A stretch of DNA of 64,000 bases from Fremontodendron californicum. Taxonomy: Eukaryota > Streptophyta > Magnoliopsida > Malvales > Malvaceae. The stretch lies in assembly GCA_030761205.1 (NCBI GenBank), contig JAULJL010000015.1, forward strand, positions 6,763,501 to 6,827,500, given 5' to 3'. The notes below the pieces were generated by a model. The model did not search any database and was not told where the DNA came from. It saw only the letters and a program-made list of their open reading frames with translations. A program made the translations under genes and the position numbers. Of this stretch, positions 1 through 13,151 are shown piece by piece (the first letter of the stretch is position 1; each line of letters starts with the position of its first letter).

Positions 1-477
1 AGTTATATTGCTTTGTTGATGTCTAGTGTCTACTTTTGGCAATACAATTTGGTTATTGGGAAAGTGGATTTTCAATGTATTCATTCATGACGTCTGTTTA
101 TTCGATTATGAATCCATTTGTTTAAAATTTATTGCTCCCAGTTTTTATTTTCCACATTAAGCTATGGCTTCTTACTATCATATACTTTACTTCAAATTCA
201 AGAGTCTTTTCCAAGATTGGACCTTTCGTTATTTGTTTTGCAAGTCCATAACAAGATTCAAACTTTATATGATTTTCCAGTTTTAAAATGGAATGGAACC
301 AACTCTTTTCCAAGTTACATAAGAGTTTCAATTGCTTTAATTGCTTCACTTTCTCAGCTTGTTTCCATTAAAATCTTTTCTACGACTGATGTGTGTGATC
401 TTTATTTCAGTGCCTTGTAAGTCTGTTGAGTTAATAAATAGAAATTTACGATAGATTTGTCTTTTCAATTTATGTAG

Positions 478-3400
478 TTTGCAGAAAGTGCATATATGGT
501 AAGATAGAAGAGGAAGAACTAGAATGCTGTCCAATATGCGACATTGATTTGGGCTGTGTTCCTCTGGAGAAATTAAGGTGTCCTTCATTTACATATTATT
601 ATCCTCTACCACCTTCTCTTTTTCTCTTACTCTTTTATATAGTCATAAGTCATAACTAATATGTAAATTGCTTTCTTCATGACACAAAATTTTTTGACAT
701 GTAAAGTAATAATTCTAGTTTTAATCTTGTCAATGCTTCAAAGGATATCTACTTGTTTCAAGTGTTTACTGGCAAAGTGTACTGATTTCTTCTGTATGCC
801 TTAGGATCATTAATCTTTACGAATTAGGGAGTCATTTCATCCTTTTGAGGTTTGACAGTGGCTTCTCCTACATGCCATTCATCTTTTCATTGATGCCATA
901 AATTTCAGATTTAAAGGCATGGAATTAAAATTTTGAAGTGGAAAGAGTAGAAATTAAAATTATAATGAATCTTATCGGAGTTCATTCTTACCAAGTTTTT
1001 AAAGAAGATAGAAAAGCACGGATATCTTTACAAGCAGCCAATATTGCTTAAACTCTCTTCCATATCTTGAGGTTTCTTTGTCCCCCCTTATCCAAGTGAT
1101 TTGAGTATATGTAACTTAGCCAATTTCAAGTGAAATGTCTAGGCAGAATCTAGCAGTGTTATGCAAATGTAAGAACTCATTGCTTTTTTGGGATTGTGAG
1201 TCTCTCGGTGCTAAAATCAAGGTGAAATATGTTGAAGTGGAAAAAAAGACCTTATACTTTGTGGATTCATGTTATTGCACGTACCTTTTGGCTTTCCTGA
1301 ATAATCCTTCTGTATCTTTCTTTATTGAGTATCCACACACATGCATTATGTTGGTTAATCAGAAACTAATGTGTATTGAGATTCATCTGTGCTTTTGGTA
1401 ATCAGACCAGACCATAATTTGCAAGATGTGAGGGCCAAAGTCTTCCCTCTTAAAAGAAGAAATGTGAAGGCACCTGAAGTTCTGCCCCCAGTTACAATGC
1501 CAACTAGAAGAAAAGAGAGATCACTCTCTTCGTTGGTGGTTAACGCCCCCAAAGTATCAACACAAACTACCATGACTGGAAGGAGAACAAAAGCTGTGGC
1601 CAGAAAGGCTGGTGCTTTGCGAGGTTCCAGTTTTTCGGTGGAGAAGCCTCTTAAAAGAGAGGAAGACTCTATGGAGGATCACCAGGAGAGTGCAAGCTCA
1701 CCTGAAACGCTAAATAAATTCACACAGAATAAAAGACAGGTAAATTGAAGCCTACATATTTTTTAAGTATGTGATGGCTTTTTTTTTTCTCGTAGGGTCC
1801 AATATTGTTTAATAGTTCTCTTTTTCTCAAACACCCATTTACTTGAAAACAATTAATGTTTTGGATTAGACTGATAATATCTGTTGTCTTTATAAAATTG
1901 AAAAACACAGTGTATTTGTTCTGCTGAACCTAGCCAACACACGAAAAAAGAAGCAGAGAATGGTGGCGAATCATGGGAGGGGAAATTGGATCTCTGGAAA
2001 CCTTTGAATTGTTTGGTGGAGGTTGCAAATAGGACCAAGTCCTTCAAGTCTAATTCACAAGGCTCTGATTCTAAATTAGAACCTACCCGTGTCCCCAACA
2101 TTGAAGCTCAAATGTGCAAAAGCAAACATAAGGAAGACAAATGCAAAACAAAAGTTGAGGATGAAAAGAATAGTGCTGGTCCTGCAACTTCAGAAACTGT
2201 AACTCCTAAAAAGTTACGCAGGATCCGTCGAAAAAGGGCTTCTGGATTTGGGGATTCTGGCATTTCTCCACAAGCTGTGCTAGATGCTGCTGGTCCAAAG
2301 CTTGAAAGAAGAATTGGTCCTGTTTGGTTCTCATTAGTGGCCTCCGAAGACCAGTAAGAATTGAATTTCAGCCTTCAAACTTTAATGGATTGAAAACGGA
2401 GTTATCTTAAGATTATTTTGTCTTGGTCATAAACTGATTAAAATTTCAATGTTTTCAGGGAAGGAGATGCACCCCTCCCTCAGATTCCTGCAAATTACCT
2501 AAGGATAAAGTAAGTTCCTTTAGCCAATTCCTTTTGCTTGAGTCTTACAATAGCTTGCTATGTAAATTCTTCTTCCTTTTGTCTGAAGATCGTAAATTTG
2601 ATCTGTTACTTGTTAGCACCATGATTCTTACCTGTCAACTGTCCTGTTTTTCTGTACCATAATCTCCTAGTATATGGCTTGGCATATGGAAAAGAGAACA
2701 GACATGTGGGTTGTTACCAATCTAGACTGTTAAAGGAATTCAATAAATATTATATGCTGAAGTCTATAATGTAATAGTTAACTTGGAGTTATAAACTAAA
2801 TGTTTAATGGACTGTGAGAGCGGAAGGATACGGGTGAAGGTAAAGATACTAATATCTTGGCAGTCTTCTGCGTATCTCCTGCACACAGAGCTTCACTTGT
2901 GGAAGCAGGGGCCTTGGTAGATACTGAACTTTCTAATGATACATGGGCAACCTAGTAGATCATGGGCTTAACTTATTTCCACCAATTATGTATGGAAATG
3001 CTTACTGGATGACTTACAACTTTTTGTTGCTTACAGCATGGATTTAACTAACGGACCTGATATGCTGAGTACTACCAAATATTTATGGCAACTGATGCTT
3101 ATAACATGAGTCATGACATAAGAAGGCTAGATATTGGTTTGACCTAGAGTATAACTAGAAATAAAGCACTGGTGAGACCAACAATCGTTGTTAGTAGTCG
3201 AGTGTCACCTGTTTAGACAGCTTTTTGTTAGCCATCTTCGGTAATGTTAATATTCATCAACATGTTCAAGAAAGCATTTGGCCAGTGTGTGGATGGTTAA
3301 TTAAAGATCTGGTAAGCTTAAGATAAAAAGGCAAAATGCGCATAAAAGTGTGGTAAGACAAGTAATGGTTGGATTAGAATTACTTCAGTTTTAGATTGTT

Positions 3401-5140
3401 TTACATGAAAAAAGGTGTCTCTAGTAACTTCCTATTGTTAATCCAGCTCTTATCCACTGATTATGGGTATTTTCTCCCTCTTTTAAGCTCTTTCTCTTGA
3501 AAGGTGTTTATTTTACTTGGCGAATCATTTACTCTCATTTTCTACTTTAACCTAAATTATTTGGGAATGCCTTCTGGACATTGTTGCCTAGATCTTAGCT
3601 TTAGTTATCAGGTATGTAATGGTCAAATTAGCATCGAGCTGATCATGTAATTAAAAAGGGCACTATGATTTCTATTTACTTATAAGTTCCTATACTGTAA
3701 GGAGTGAGGACTTATCATCGACCAACTTTACATTAGATTCCATATTGGAATCCTTAAGCAATTATGACAAGACTGCAAGCTGAGTACATCTTCTGTGGTG
3801 ATGCTTGAGAGCTACTCAGTTTAAATTTGAAAACTGAAAAAAGTGGCATGATGAATAGTTATGTCCTGAATGACAAGTGAAAGAAAAAAATAAATCTGCA
3901 ATTTTGTTTCTTTTGCCAATTAACCATGTTAATACCATTTTTTTCTTTAAGTGGTTTGGTCTGTTATCACTAGCTAAACCCCTTCTATCAATTTGTTTCA
4001 ACTACAGGTGCTTACTCCTGCCTATTTTTGTGCTCTTTTTTCTTCCATCTATTGCATGGAAAATTTACATTTTGCATCAGCCATATGGGATAATGACCAT
4101 GTTTTCACTGAGAGTTTTAAACCAAATGATAGTTATTTGTCAGTGTCACTTAAGATATGGTTCCATAACCATTTTGGTTAAACTGTTTTTTTTTTTTTTT
4201 CATTAAGTGTTGCAGCAAAAACCTAAAAGTTGAACTTATCTTTGACTTTGGAAACGGTACAATGATTCATATTCAATTAAAAATTTCTTTAATTATAGGA
4301 GATAGTTATCATTCTTCTTTCATTCTGTGGCAGGGATGGAAACATGACTGTTTCTTTTATTCAAAAATACCTGATGAAGAAACTGGACCTCACCGATGAA
4401 GCTGAGGTGAGTTAATCTCTCCTTGAATGTTCTCTAATGATATGCATAGAAGAAATTTGGCCAAAAAGATTTTAGCTTTCTTTTTTGGTTTTTCAATGTC
4501 TATTTTTTTCCAATGAGGCTCATTTCTAAAATGTGATGGAGCTGCTTTATTCTTATGCATGGATATTTTGAAATCTGGTTAGAAAAGAAGAGTTTCAAGC
4601 CTTATTCTCCACTTTGTCGAAAGCATGCATATGGATAGCCATATATGCATGTATAACCAGTCCAGACTCCTCTCACTACTTGAACCATTTTCACAGCTAT
4701 CTTCATTTAACTACTAGAATTACTTGGTCGATTGTTGTTTGCACTGAATCATCATATCAATTCATTGTGGGTTAAGGCTCTTTTCTCAGAAACCACAAAT
4801 AATTTGAAGTTTAGAACTGTGAGTGCCTCAAGTTTCCAACTAAATGTGAGAAGAAAGTACTTGTATGATTTAAAGTACACTTCCTTTGGTAATTATTGAT
4901 GATAAACAAGGTATATTGTCTTTATTTACATTTTGGTATTATTAAATATAATATTTTCTTTGGCAGGTTGAGATCAAATGCATGGGACAACCTGTGCTTC
5001 CCACACTGCAGTTGTATAATTTAGTCGATTTGTGGCTACAAACAGCATCGACATCGCAGCGTGTACCAGCATCTGTTGGTTCGTCTGCGAAGGATTTTGT
5101 CATGGTATTGGCATATGCTCGCAAAGTCCCAGGTCAATAA
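478..5140 (+). CDS. DRIP: DRIP-type RING E3 ubiquitin ligase, 3' part (partial gene)
   Basis: Exons read at 478-577, 1406-1739, 1911-2353, 2459-2509, 4334-4406 and 4967-5140 (TAA), all with GT-AG borders and consistent phase. The first exon here carries the second half of a C3HC4 RING (CRKC, then CPIC); the first half must lie left of the window. The centre is basic and low in complexity (LKRR, RRIRRKR). The C-terminus, from VWFSLVAS through QIPANYLRIK to LVDLWLQT, matches the RAWUL ubiquitin-like fold of PcG/DRIP RING proteins. Known members (Arabidopsis DRIP1/DRIP2) are nuclear E3 ligases that ubiquitinate the drought factor DREB2A. Assignment rests on family motifs; DREB2A as target is inferred. 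No stop or frameshift was seen in the 1175 coding bases. Intron 4 (2510-4333) is long. Confidence 0.88.
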
Positions 5141-6565
5141 TAATGCTTTCTTTCATTCTTTCCCCTTCCCCCACATCAATAATCTTATATATACATACAT
5201 ACATATATATATATATCCTTATTCGAATCTCATTCGCGATAATAGAGTAAGACATTTTGATACGGCAGGCATCTATTCTATAAAAGCATATATGTTCAGT
5301 GAGTTGTTCTTACTACCAATTGTTTATTTCATATCATTCTCTACCTACAAATAGAGAGCACTGTATGCGGCTAAGTAATGGGATTATTAGCCATCCTAAC
5401 AGCATTGGCATGTTGATTGAAATCATGTCATCATCGAACTTGCTAGCGTCAGATTGTATTATCAATTTACAGTTACAACTGGTAGTAGATCCTTCTTTTC
5501 GTTGTTTTCAATTAGTTTGATGTAAAAAAATTTTCACTTTCCAGTCGAACACAAACCCTTTGCTTCCAATATCTTTTTCCACCACTAGTCAGGGTTTAAG
5601 ACTTTGCCATGGGGTTATGTAAATGTAAACAATCTGTCGGGAACTTAAAACACTATGCATGCACTGCCGAGCTCAATGTCAAATGGCATTCAAATCAGAA
5701 CCATACAAAGATACCACTGCTACAATACTTGGGGATGACCACTTTATTCTCTCATAAAAGAATAGCAACTTTTGGCTTCCTTTGACATGACACATAAAAA
5801 GTGAAGCAAAGCTAAAAATGGAGAGAAAAAAAAAAAAAAAAGAAGGAAAACACCCAACGGAGAGGGAAGGGCCATCCAACCATGTGGATAGACAGAAGAC
5901 AGCTTTGGAAAAGAAAAAATCTATTTTATTTTTGGAGTGTCGATATGTATTCGATATAGATATGTTTAATTTTTTGAAGATTTTTATATATTTGAAAGAT
6001 TTTTGAAAGATCATATTCTCATATTTATGTTCGGATATACGTCACATATAGATGTTGAACATGAATATTTAAAAAAAAATGAATAATCAGAACAACTTGG
6101 AACTACTCATGGCAACTGGCCCTGACATTGGCCATTCACAAGGATCATTCTTGTTCTTACAGTCATCTCAATTCCAAGACATTCAAGCTTTACTTCACAC
6201 ATAAAAAAAATCCAAAATTTAATATTTAAAACAAGACAAAAGCTAAAACAAAAATCCAAATCCTAAACCCAGAAACAATAACATTAATTTTAACAGAGAG
6301 AAAGAAAGATGTAATTATCAAATCAAAGCAGCTTAATAAAACTACCAAACTAAATAAAATTTGGATACCTATATTTAGATTAACACTTGGAAGCTTTTTT
6401 TTTTCAAAGCCTATAATATAATATCAATTCGCTCATATTACAAAATTTACTAACACATTAAAATTAATTAAAAATTAAAAACAGAATACTCCCATAAACA
6501 AGAAGAAAAAAGATTTACTACTATAAGTAAAGAATCAATTCACCGTTAAATCAATAATTTGGATT
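5141..6565. other. Intergenic: 3' flanks of two convergent genes
   Basis: No gene seen. It contains the 3' ends of the DRIP-like and PRA1 genes, an (AT)n tract near 5190-5216, A-rich runs, and one member of a dispersed repeat family (5937-6060). Confidence 0.6.
5937..6060 (+). repeat. Dispersed AT-rich repeat, copy 1
   Basis: By eye this stretch matches the reverse complement of 22888-22996. Both begin with GTGT followed by GATA/GTAT words, share a run ending in TTTTATATATTTG-like sequence, and end near a GGATATACGT-like motif. It is probably an old short MITE. No clean ends were found. Confidence 0.4.
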
Positions 6566-7111
6566 TTAAGCGCGAGAGTATCCAGCTCGGGTGGGGCTGC
6601 CCACAACCGAAAACATCCCACCATCGTTACCGTCCGGTTCACCCGAGTACAAATCCTCCGTTCCCCTAAACGCAGCGTGTAATCCAACTATAAAAGCCCC
6701 AACCAAAACGGAAACCAACACGTTCAACCAAACGTCGGTGAGAACCAGGGCTACAATCGTAATTACGGCGAGGATCGCCAGCACGAGGCGGTCGTCGATC
6801 GTACAGTTGAGAATGACCAAGGGATTGTCTCGGAAGAAGTAGAGGAAGAACCAGGCGACGAAGACGACCAAGAAAACGATCATGGAGATTGGGTGCCATA
6901 GGAGGCTGAGGAAGAGGATTACCAGGATTATCATGGCGTAGTTAACGCGGAAGTAGTTGAGGTTCCGCTTCATGCGGGCGGTGGCGTCGCCGAAGGATAT
7001 GGGGCGGGCGAAGGATGAGAGGGACAGGAACGCGAGCCATGGGCGGCGCGTGAAGGCAGATTGAGTGGCGCGTGTGAAGAACGCGGTTGTGTGCGTGGAT
7101 TGCGAGGTCAT
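6566..7111 (-). CDS. PRA1 family protein (prenylated Rab acceptor-like)
   Basis: Single-exon gene encoding 181 aa. I chose the ATG at 7111 (MTSQSTHT) rather than the upstream in-frame ATG at 7201 because family members start shortly before the RPW motif, and the upstream stretch looks like a GA-rich leader. Seen in the protein: RRPWLAFLSLSSFARP, then RNLNYFRVNYA (PRA1 signature) at about residues 48-58, two hydrophobic hairpins (about 60-95 and 112-140) and an acidic tail after FRGTEDLY. Plant PRA1 proteins are four-span membrane proteins of the ER, Golgi and endosomes that interact with prenylated Rab GTPases in vesicle traffic. The sequence looks closest to the plant D/E clades, but I cannot fix the clade. 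Intact, with no frameshift. Confidence 0.9.
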   Translation of the reverse strand: MTSQSTHTTAFFTRATQSAFTRRPWLAFLSLSSFARPISFGDATARMKRNLNYFRVNYAMIILVILFLSLLWHPISMIVFLVVFVAWFFLYFFRDNPLVILNCTIDDRLVLAILAVITIVALVLTDVWLNVLVSVLVGAFIVGLHAAFRGTEDLYSGEPDGNDGGMFSVVGSPTRAGYSRA

Positions 7112-7201
7112 TGTTGGCGTTAAAAGAATCTGATTGAAGAGAGAGAGAGACCTCGTGAAGAAAATCTTAGCTGATTTTCGACTTTCGAGCTTCGCGAGCA
7201 A

Positions 7202-8578
7202 GGTAAAGGAAGTAAAGCGAGAGAGAGAGGGACTGCTTTGAGCTTTTACATGTGCTGGTTTTTGTTTTTTTTTTTTATTTTCGATTCCAGTGGGATTTCT
7301 TTAACGGCAGCGTTTTACATTGAATCTTCAATCTTAGTATTATTATTATTATTCATTTATTTTTGTGTTGGATGGCATTATTATTTATTAACAACCTCAA
7401 ATTGCAATTTGTTTGAAAAAGAGAGAGAGAATAGTATACTAATTTTCAAATATATTAAATGTAACATAACTACAATTAAATTTTGAGAGTATGACATTTT
7501 TTATGAAATATATTTTTATATAAGACCACTATTTTTCAGTGAAATGTTGATAGTTTTATATCAATTAAAAGAAAAACAAAATAGTTGCACTTACAAATTT
7601 ATAATACTTTTTAAGTTTAAACTCATAAAAATAGTCAATGAGTTCGAGATCTTAACTTAAAAGTCCTAAGTTTAAGCCTTAAGTTTAATCCAATTTTATA
7701 TTGTATTTTTTTATTTAATTCAGTAATTTTTTTATTTATTAATTTAATTTAATGATTCTATATATTAATTGGATGTAATACTGATTGTAACTTCATTAAA
7801 AAAAAAAAACTCATAAAAGAAAGGAGAAAATGAGAATAATTAGACGGTGAGCAAAGAGAAAAAGTAGAAAAAAAAAATAATAATTAAAGAGTTAGAGGAA
7901 TCTTATATAGATGTGATAATACAAATAAGATCATCAGATCAAATAAATTTTTAGGTCAGATTTGAGAATGGAATTTTAGTTAATTATTGTTTTATATTAA
8001 GTTGGATCAGTTTAGAATAGATTAAGGAACAAGCTTTTACACGTTATAATAATTAAGAAGATGAATAATCTTGGAAAAAAAAAATTGAATTAAATATATT
8101 ACTACAAATAAAATAATTTTCCATTACCAATCTTGTCTAGCTTTTGGCCATCATTATTTATCAAAATACTATTTTTCAGAAGAGTGCCCATCTTTCAAGC
8201 CTTAACATCATCCTAGTTTTAAGGAACATAGCTCATTACTAGCCCATGCACTGTGGTGAAATATATAAAAATTTTGATAATTAATTAAGATAATTATTTA
8301 AAGAATAAAAAAATAAATATTATATAATTATTTTGAAATGTCAAATAAAAAAATTGCAATAATTACATGTACTGATATTTAAAATAAAAAATAAACAAAA
8401 ATGATTTTTTATTTTTTTTAAATTAAATTAATATGATCTCTTTAATATATATTATTAATTTTATAATTTATTTTTTATATACTTTTTAATGAACATCAAT
8501 TCAATAAAAAAGATTATATAATATAAATAACAAGAATTTCCTCCACAAAACTGCTTATAAAATATGAACAAATATCTC
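7202..8578. other. Intergenic, very AT-rich
   Basis: The upstream side of the PRA1 gene includes GA-rich tracts near 7137-7150 and 7419-7429. The rest is A/T-rich DNA with no coding signal that I could support. Confidence 0.5.
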
Positions 8579-8932
8579 TATTCGTGCTCTCGAGAATATT
8601 CTCGTAACGAGTCGCGCGTTCATTGTTTTTTTTCTCTTCGTACCTGTTCATTTTTAATGTTTAACCCGATTCTTTATCTAATAAAAAACCGATTTCGCTT
8701 GAAAAATAAAAAACAAAACAAAACAAAACAAAAAAAAAACACAAATACAAAAACAAAAACGATGCAAATTAAGAAAATGGTATAGTGAAATTCACCTATT
8801 CGATCATTGATAAAATATCAATCGATCGTATTTGTATTTCGTAGCCTTCATTAAACAGTTGAAAACAAACGAAAAAAAAGCGACACCGAAAAAACGAACA
8901 TACGGCTCGTTACGAGAATGAGAACACGAATA
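8579..8932. repeat. Foldback (inverted-repeat) element, ~354 bp
   Basis: The left arm (TATTCGTGCTCTC, then CTCGTAACGAG) is mirrored on the right by CTCGTTACGAG, then GAGAACACGAATA. The arms are about 50-60 bp and imperfect. The centre is A-rich with AAAAC repeats. I found no convincing target-site duplication, so the class is unknown. Confidence 0.5.
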
Positions 8933-9100
8933 AAAACATAAAAATGAAAACAGATAGTCATAAGTATACAGTAAAGCTTCCCTCCAAGTCCATCACTAAA
9001 TAATACAAAGATAAGCAGTGTAAACATCATTAACATGAAGTAAGAACCACATATTGACAGTAGTACATGCTTCAAAAAACAGTAAGATAGGATCTATAAT

Positions 9101-9610
9101 TAGGGATGGCAAAACCCGATCCGACTGATGGATTTCGCACCGATCCGCTCCGAATAGAGAGATTTTTTTTTTGGAGCGGGGTGGAGCGGAGCGGTTTTGA
9201 TAAATGCTTGCTCCACTCCGCCCCGCCCCGACTTTTGAAATTACTATTTTATCTTTTAAAATATTTTATATTTTTCCTTATATTTTTAATATATATTAGA
9301 TGTATATATACTAAAATCATATATTTACTAATATTTTATATCTATACTTTTAGTATATATGTATTCATATATTATATTAAAGATTTTTATATACTAAAAT
9401 TATGTTCATGAATAAACTATAATATAATTTTTTACAATATTAAGTTAAAAATAATTAATATAAATTGGGGTGTAGCAGAGTGGAGCACCGTGGAGCGATT
9501 ATGGATGTAACCGACATCCATGGATGTGGATGTTTCCAACATCCATACAAGAGTGGTGTGGAGATGGATAAGGTAATATCCGCCCCCGCCCCGCTCCATT
9601 GCCATCTCTA
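9101..9610. mobile_element. Non-autonomous hAT-type element (510 bp)
   Basis: Starts TAGGGATGGCAA and ends TTGCCATCTCTA. It is flanked by perfect 8-bp target duplications TCTATAAT at 9093-9100 and 9611-9618. An 8-bp duplication with TAGRGRTGGCAA-type ends is typical of hAT MITEs. The inside is G-rich near both ends (GGAGCGG words) and AT-rich in the middle. The 101-codon open frame at 9106-9411 is not a gene. Confidence 0.85.
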
Positions 9611-10109
9611 TCTATAATGGACACAGTACCTCACCTCATGATAAAAAAAAAAAATTGATTTGGAATCATTGCAGGTTTAATGCTTCAAAATACTTTTAAT
9701 AGAAACTAAAAAAAAAACCCGCTTTGTGGGATAGTTTTAATTTTTTTATATAAAATTTTAATTAATTAATAATAATAAATTGATTTTAAATTATAATTTT
9801 TTAATGATAATTATTTATTTAATCCTTTTATTTTAAAATTGTAATAATTTTAATATAATTATATTTTATTAATATAAAAATTAAATTTATAATAATTATT
9901 TATTTATAAATTACATAATATAAATGAATTTTAAATGTTATTTATATATAAATTTTTAAAAATATTTAAATTTTATTGTATATTGTGTATTTTTATTTAT
10001 AGGAGGTAAAAATAAAAAAATAAAATTATGATTTATATTTTATTTTCTCGTAAGATCGATTTTCTCATAAATATTAGTAGCAAGTTCGTTTTTTCCTTCT
10101 TTTTTTTTT
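9611..10109. other. Intergenic, extremely AT-rich
   Basis: Runs of A and T with no coding signal, RNA gene or clear repeat border. Confidence 0.5.
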
Positions 10110-10615
10110 ACTTTTTTTTTCCGAACGAATCGGGTACGCCTTTAAATACATCATTTAAAATTTAAATTTAAATAAAAATAAAAATTATTAATAAATTAAT
10201 TTTTTAAACTTTTTTCCCTAGCCGGTTGGGTACGGATCCTAAACCGACCACCGAATTAACGTGCGGACCAACCCCTTTAAAAATATCATTTAAAATAAAA
10301 ACAAAAATAATTAATAAATTTTTTTTTATGAATTTTTTCTTAAAGCGGATCGAGTACGGATCCTAAATCAACCTGCGAGTTAACGTGTGGATCAGTCACT
10401 CTAAATTCATCATTTAAAATTAAAATAAAAATAATTAGTAAAATAAATATATTTTTTAACTTTTTCTCCGAGAGGGTCGAGTACGAATTTTAAATCGATT
10501 TGCGAGTCAACATGCGAACTAACCACTTAAAATACATCATTTAGAATTAAAATAAAAAATAATTTTGTTAATTTTTTTTCCAAGCGAGTCGGCTATAGAT
10601 CTTAAATCGACCTAA
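10110..10615. repeat. Degenerate tandem array, unit ~125 bp, 4-5 copies
   Basis: A core like CGGATCGAGTACGGATCCTAAA followed by GCGAGTTAACGTG and CATCATTTAAAAT recurs at about 10123, 10219, 10344, 10472 and 10584. The spacing is about 96-128 bp. The copies have diverged clearly. It resembles a decayed satellite or a tandem block from within a transposon. Confidence 0.6.
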
Positions 10616-10851
10616 AAAAATAAAATATTTTTTTGGAATATATATTTATTAATTTTTTTTGGGCATTTAAAGAAATGCCTCTTGGATCTCTAAAAATTCT
10701 TTGTGATAAGTCAAAAATACTCATAAAAATGACAAAATAGGACAAAAAAATCCTTTAATGAAATTCAAAAAAAAATTATGAGTTTCTATGGACTCAATTT
10801 TCATAATAGTTGATAAATGCATGCTAGACCAAGAAGAATGTTATAACTCAC

Positions 10852-12412
10852 AAGATTGGGGACATTTGGATCAGCTCCAGCTTTCAACAAGCACTTGATA
10901 AATTTTTTCTCACCTCTAGCGGCTGCATTAATCCCTAAGGGTGTCTCTCCCTGTGAGAGAAAGTCTGGATGCCTATTGACCACGATCATGTAAAACAAAA
11001 CGAAGTTAAAAAACCATGTCTGCCAGCGCATAGCAGCATATGCTGGTGCCGCAAGAATTAACCCATTTGTGAGAAATAAAAAGTAAAAACCAACAAAGCT
11101 CCAATGTCATCCTAAACGTTCCAGGAATTGTTTCCAATTCCAGTAATAACTCGTTACAGCACAGAAATCATATCTATATGAGCTAGTATACTTCAATATC
11201 AAGGACATATATATTAACAACTTGAAGGAGAAAGAAAAATAATTAAGTAGAGAAAATCTATACCTGGAGCAACAGCTTCATACATTCAATTGATCCATAT
11301 TTCACAATCGAGGAATACAATGGGGAGCATAGATCATGGGTGGTGGTAACATTTGGCTGTAAAAGAGTGAAAAAGAAAAAATAAAAAAAGTCATTAAAGG
11401 TAAAATGTCATTAACAAAGAAATTACTATAGAATTATGTTAAAAAACAAAAAGTAAAAACCTTAATCATTCTTACATTGGCATGTTTATATCCAACAAAA
11501 TTTTCATAATATCTTTCCTATTTTCATATGCTGCAAGTTGCAATGGTGTTCCAGCATCTGATTCTGCATCAATTTCAGCACCTTTGTCAATTAAATACTC
11601 CAAATTTCTGAGGTCCTGCATTAAACAAACCATTTAAAAGAATCAAACTATATATGTTACAATAGCAATGGAAATGAAATGATACATCAAAAAAAGAAAA
11701 GAAAAAACAATGCAAATGAAACAAAGTAGATTACCCATTTTAGCAACCATATGCAAAGGAGTATTGGCGCGATTATCTGCAGCGTTGGGTTGTGCCCTTG
11801 TGAAGAAGATAAACAGCAAGAGCATATTGGTGCCCTATGATTGCTGCATGTAGAGGAGTGAAACCTGGGAAAACAAAACAGTGAACTTCCAAAAAAGAAA
11901 ACCATAAAGTTAAAACGATGGCTTACAGGGCAAGAAACAGCGCGCTTTTTCGCTAGTATTATTATTACCTTCGCCATCAATGAAATCATCAACATTCCGT
12001 TTAAGTTCCTCGACAAGATACTTGATTATCCGTTTTCTACCGGTAACAAGCAGCAAAATGGAAAATGGATCGGTCGCTTATGTCCTTATAACTTGCTATT
12101 TGTTTTGGCCAAGTCCCCTCCCTTGGCTTTCTCCTCAGCCAACTCTGCAACCAAAGAAAGAAAGAAAAACAGTTAGTCCAGTATAAAGCTTTCAAGAAAC
12201 GAAAAGGGGATATCAAGCTAAAAACCCTTGAGGCGATCGAGATCTCCTATCCAGGCCGCACCAAAACATTCGTTATATGTATTTTTATAACCTGCAGGTC
12301 CGTCAAAATAAAAAAACAACGAAGTTGTAGTATCTTGAAAAGAAAAAGAAAAAAGAAAGGAATGAATGAATGAATTAGAGTAAACAAAACCTTCAACTGA
12401 TAAAAAAGCCAT
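10852..12412 (-). pseudogene. Ankyrin-repeat pseudogene, damaged relative of the 13152-17629 gene
   Basis: Exon-like blocks match the intact ankyrin-TPR gene in order: 12391-12412 (MAFLSVE), about 12226-12291 (GAAWIGDLDRLK), about 11976-12153, about 11740-11870, about 11490-11616 (LIDKGAEIDAESDAGTPLQ), about 11265-11360 (SIECMKLLLQ) and 10852-10975 (KCLLKAGADPNV). Breaks seen: a frame change before YKDISD, another between the HFAACY and KRIIKYLVEEL segments, another at HKGA/QPNAADN, and another at the end of the fifth block. The TPR-coding exons are absent; AT-rich DNA follows at 10850. The neighbour's equivalent blocks are open. Tandem duplication followed by decay is the simplest reading. 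Confidence 0.8.
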
Positions 12413-13151
12413 TTCAAAGATCAACAAGTTTGCTAAAGAAATGATGGGATTTGTTGCAAAGAGGATAGTTTGAGGTGTCAAGAGTACTGTGGAAGAAAGG
12501 TGCCAAGAAAAACAAGGAAGCTGATGGGTCATAGTAGTCGTTTTGTGTTCCGCTAGACACTGTTTGGACTTTACATCTATCATTATATATTGTATGTTGC
12601 TTGCTTCAACTTAAAACAATTTTAGCATTTGATCAAACTGAAAAAATTTAGGCAATATTTTTTAAGTAGTAAATATTTATCCCTTTTTACCACTCAAATG
12701 GTATGACGTAAGAACAAAATAAACAGGGCCCTAATTTTTCTATCGTCTTGAAAATTCTCTGCTTGACCATAATATATTTTTTAGAACTTATACGTAGTTG
12801 TGTATTCAAAAATGGGGATTCCGATCCAAATGGCTAGTATCAGTAAAGCCAGCCACTTGCAAGATCTTAGACGCCCATTGCAGTTATTTCAACCATGTTC
12901 TCGTATCAAATACTAAAAAATAATAATAGAAAGAGTAAAGCTACAATAACCAAAAGCAATAACAGTTGCCATAACAACCTTTAGAATAGTTGCATTAGTA
13001 TGTAATAAGATTTCCTCCTGCATTGTTTACGAATACTAGAATAGCATATCGCAGGCATTAAGGGCAACTCCTAACTAGTAAGCTCCAAAAGAGAAGCAAC
13101 TATCAAAAATCATTCTAGTCCTTCTGAAACATAGTAAAATGTTTGTCGTCT
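12413..13151. other. Intergenic between the two ankyrin loci
   Basis: Carries the 3' flank of the intact ankyrin-TPR gene and the former promoter side of the pseudogene. No other feature seen. Confidence 0.5.

Noticed and set aside
118..420. 100-codon plus-strand frame at the window start
   Set aside because: Lies in the intron before the RING exon; composition and absence of motifs indicate intronic sequence.
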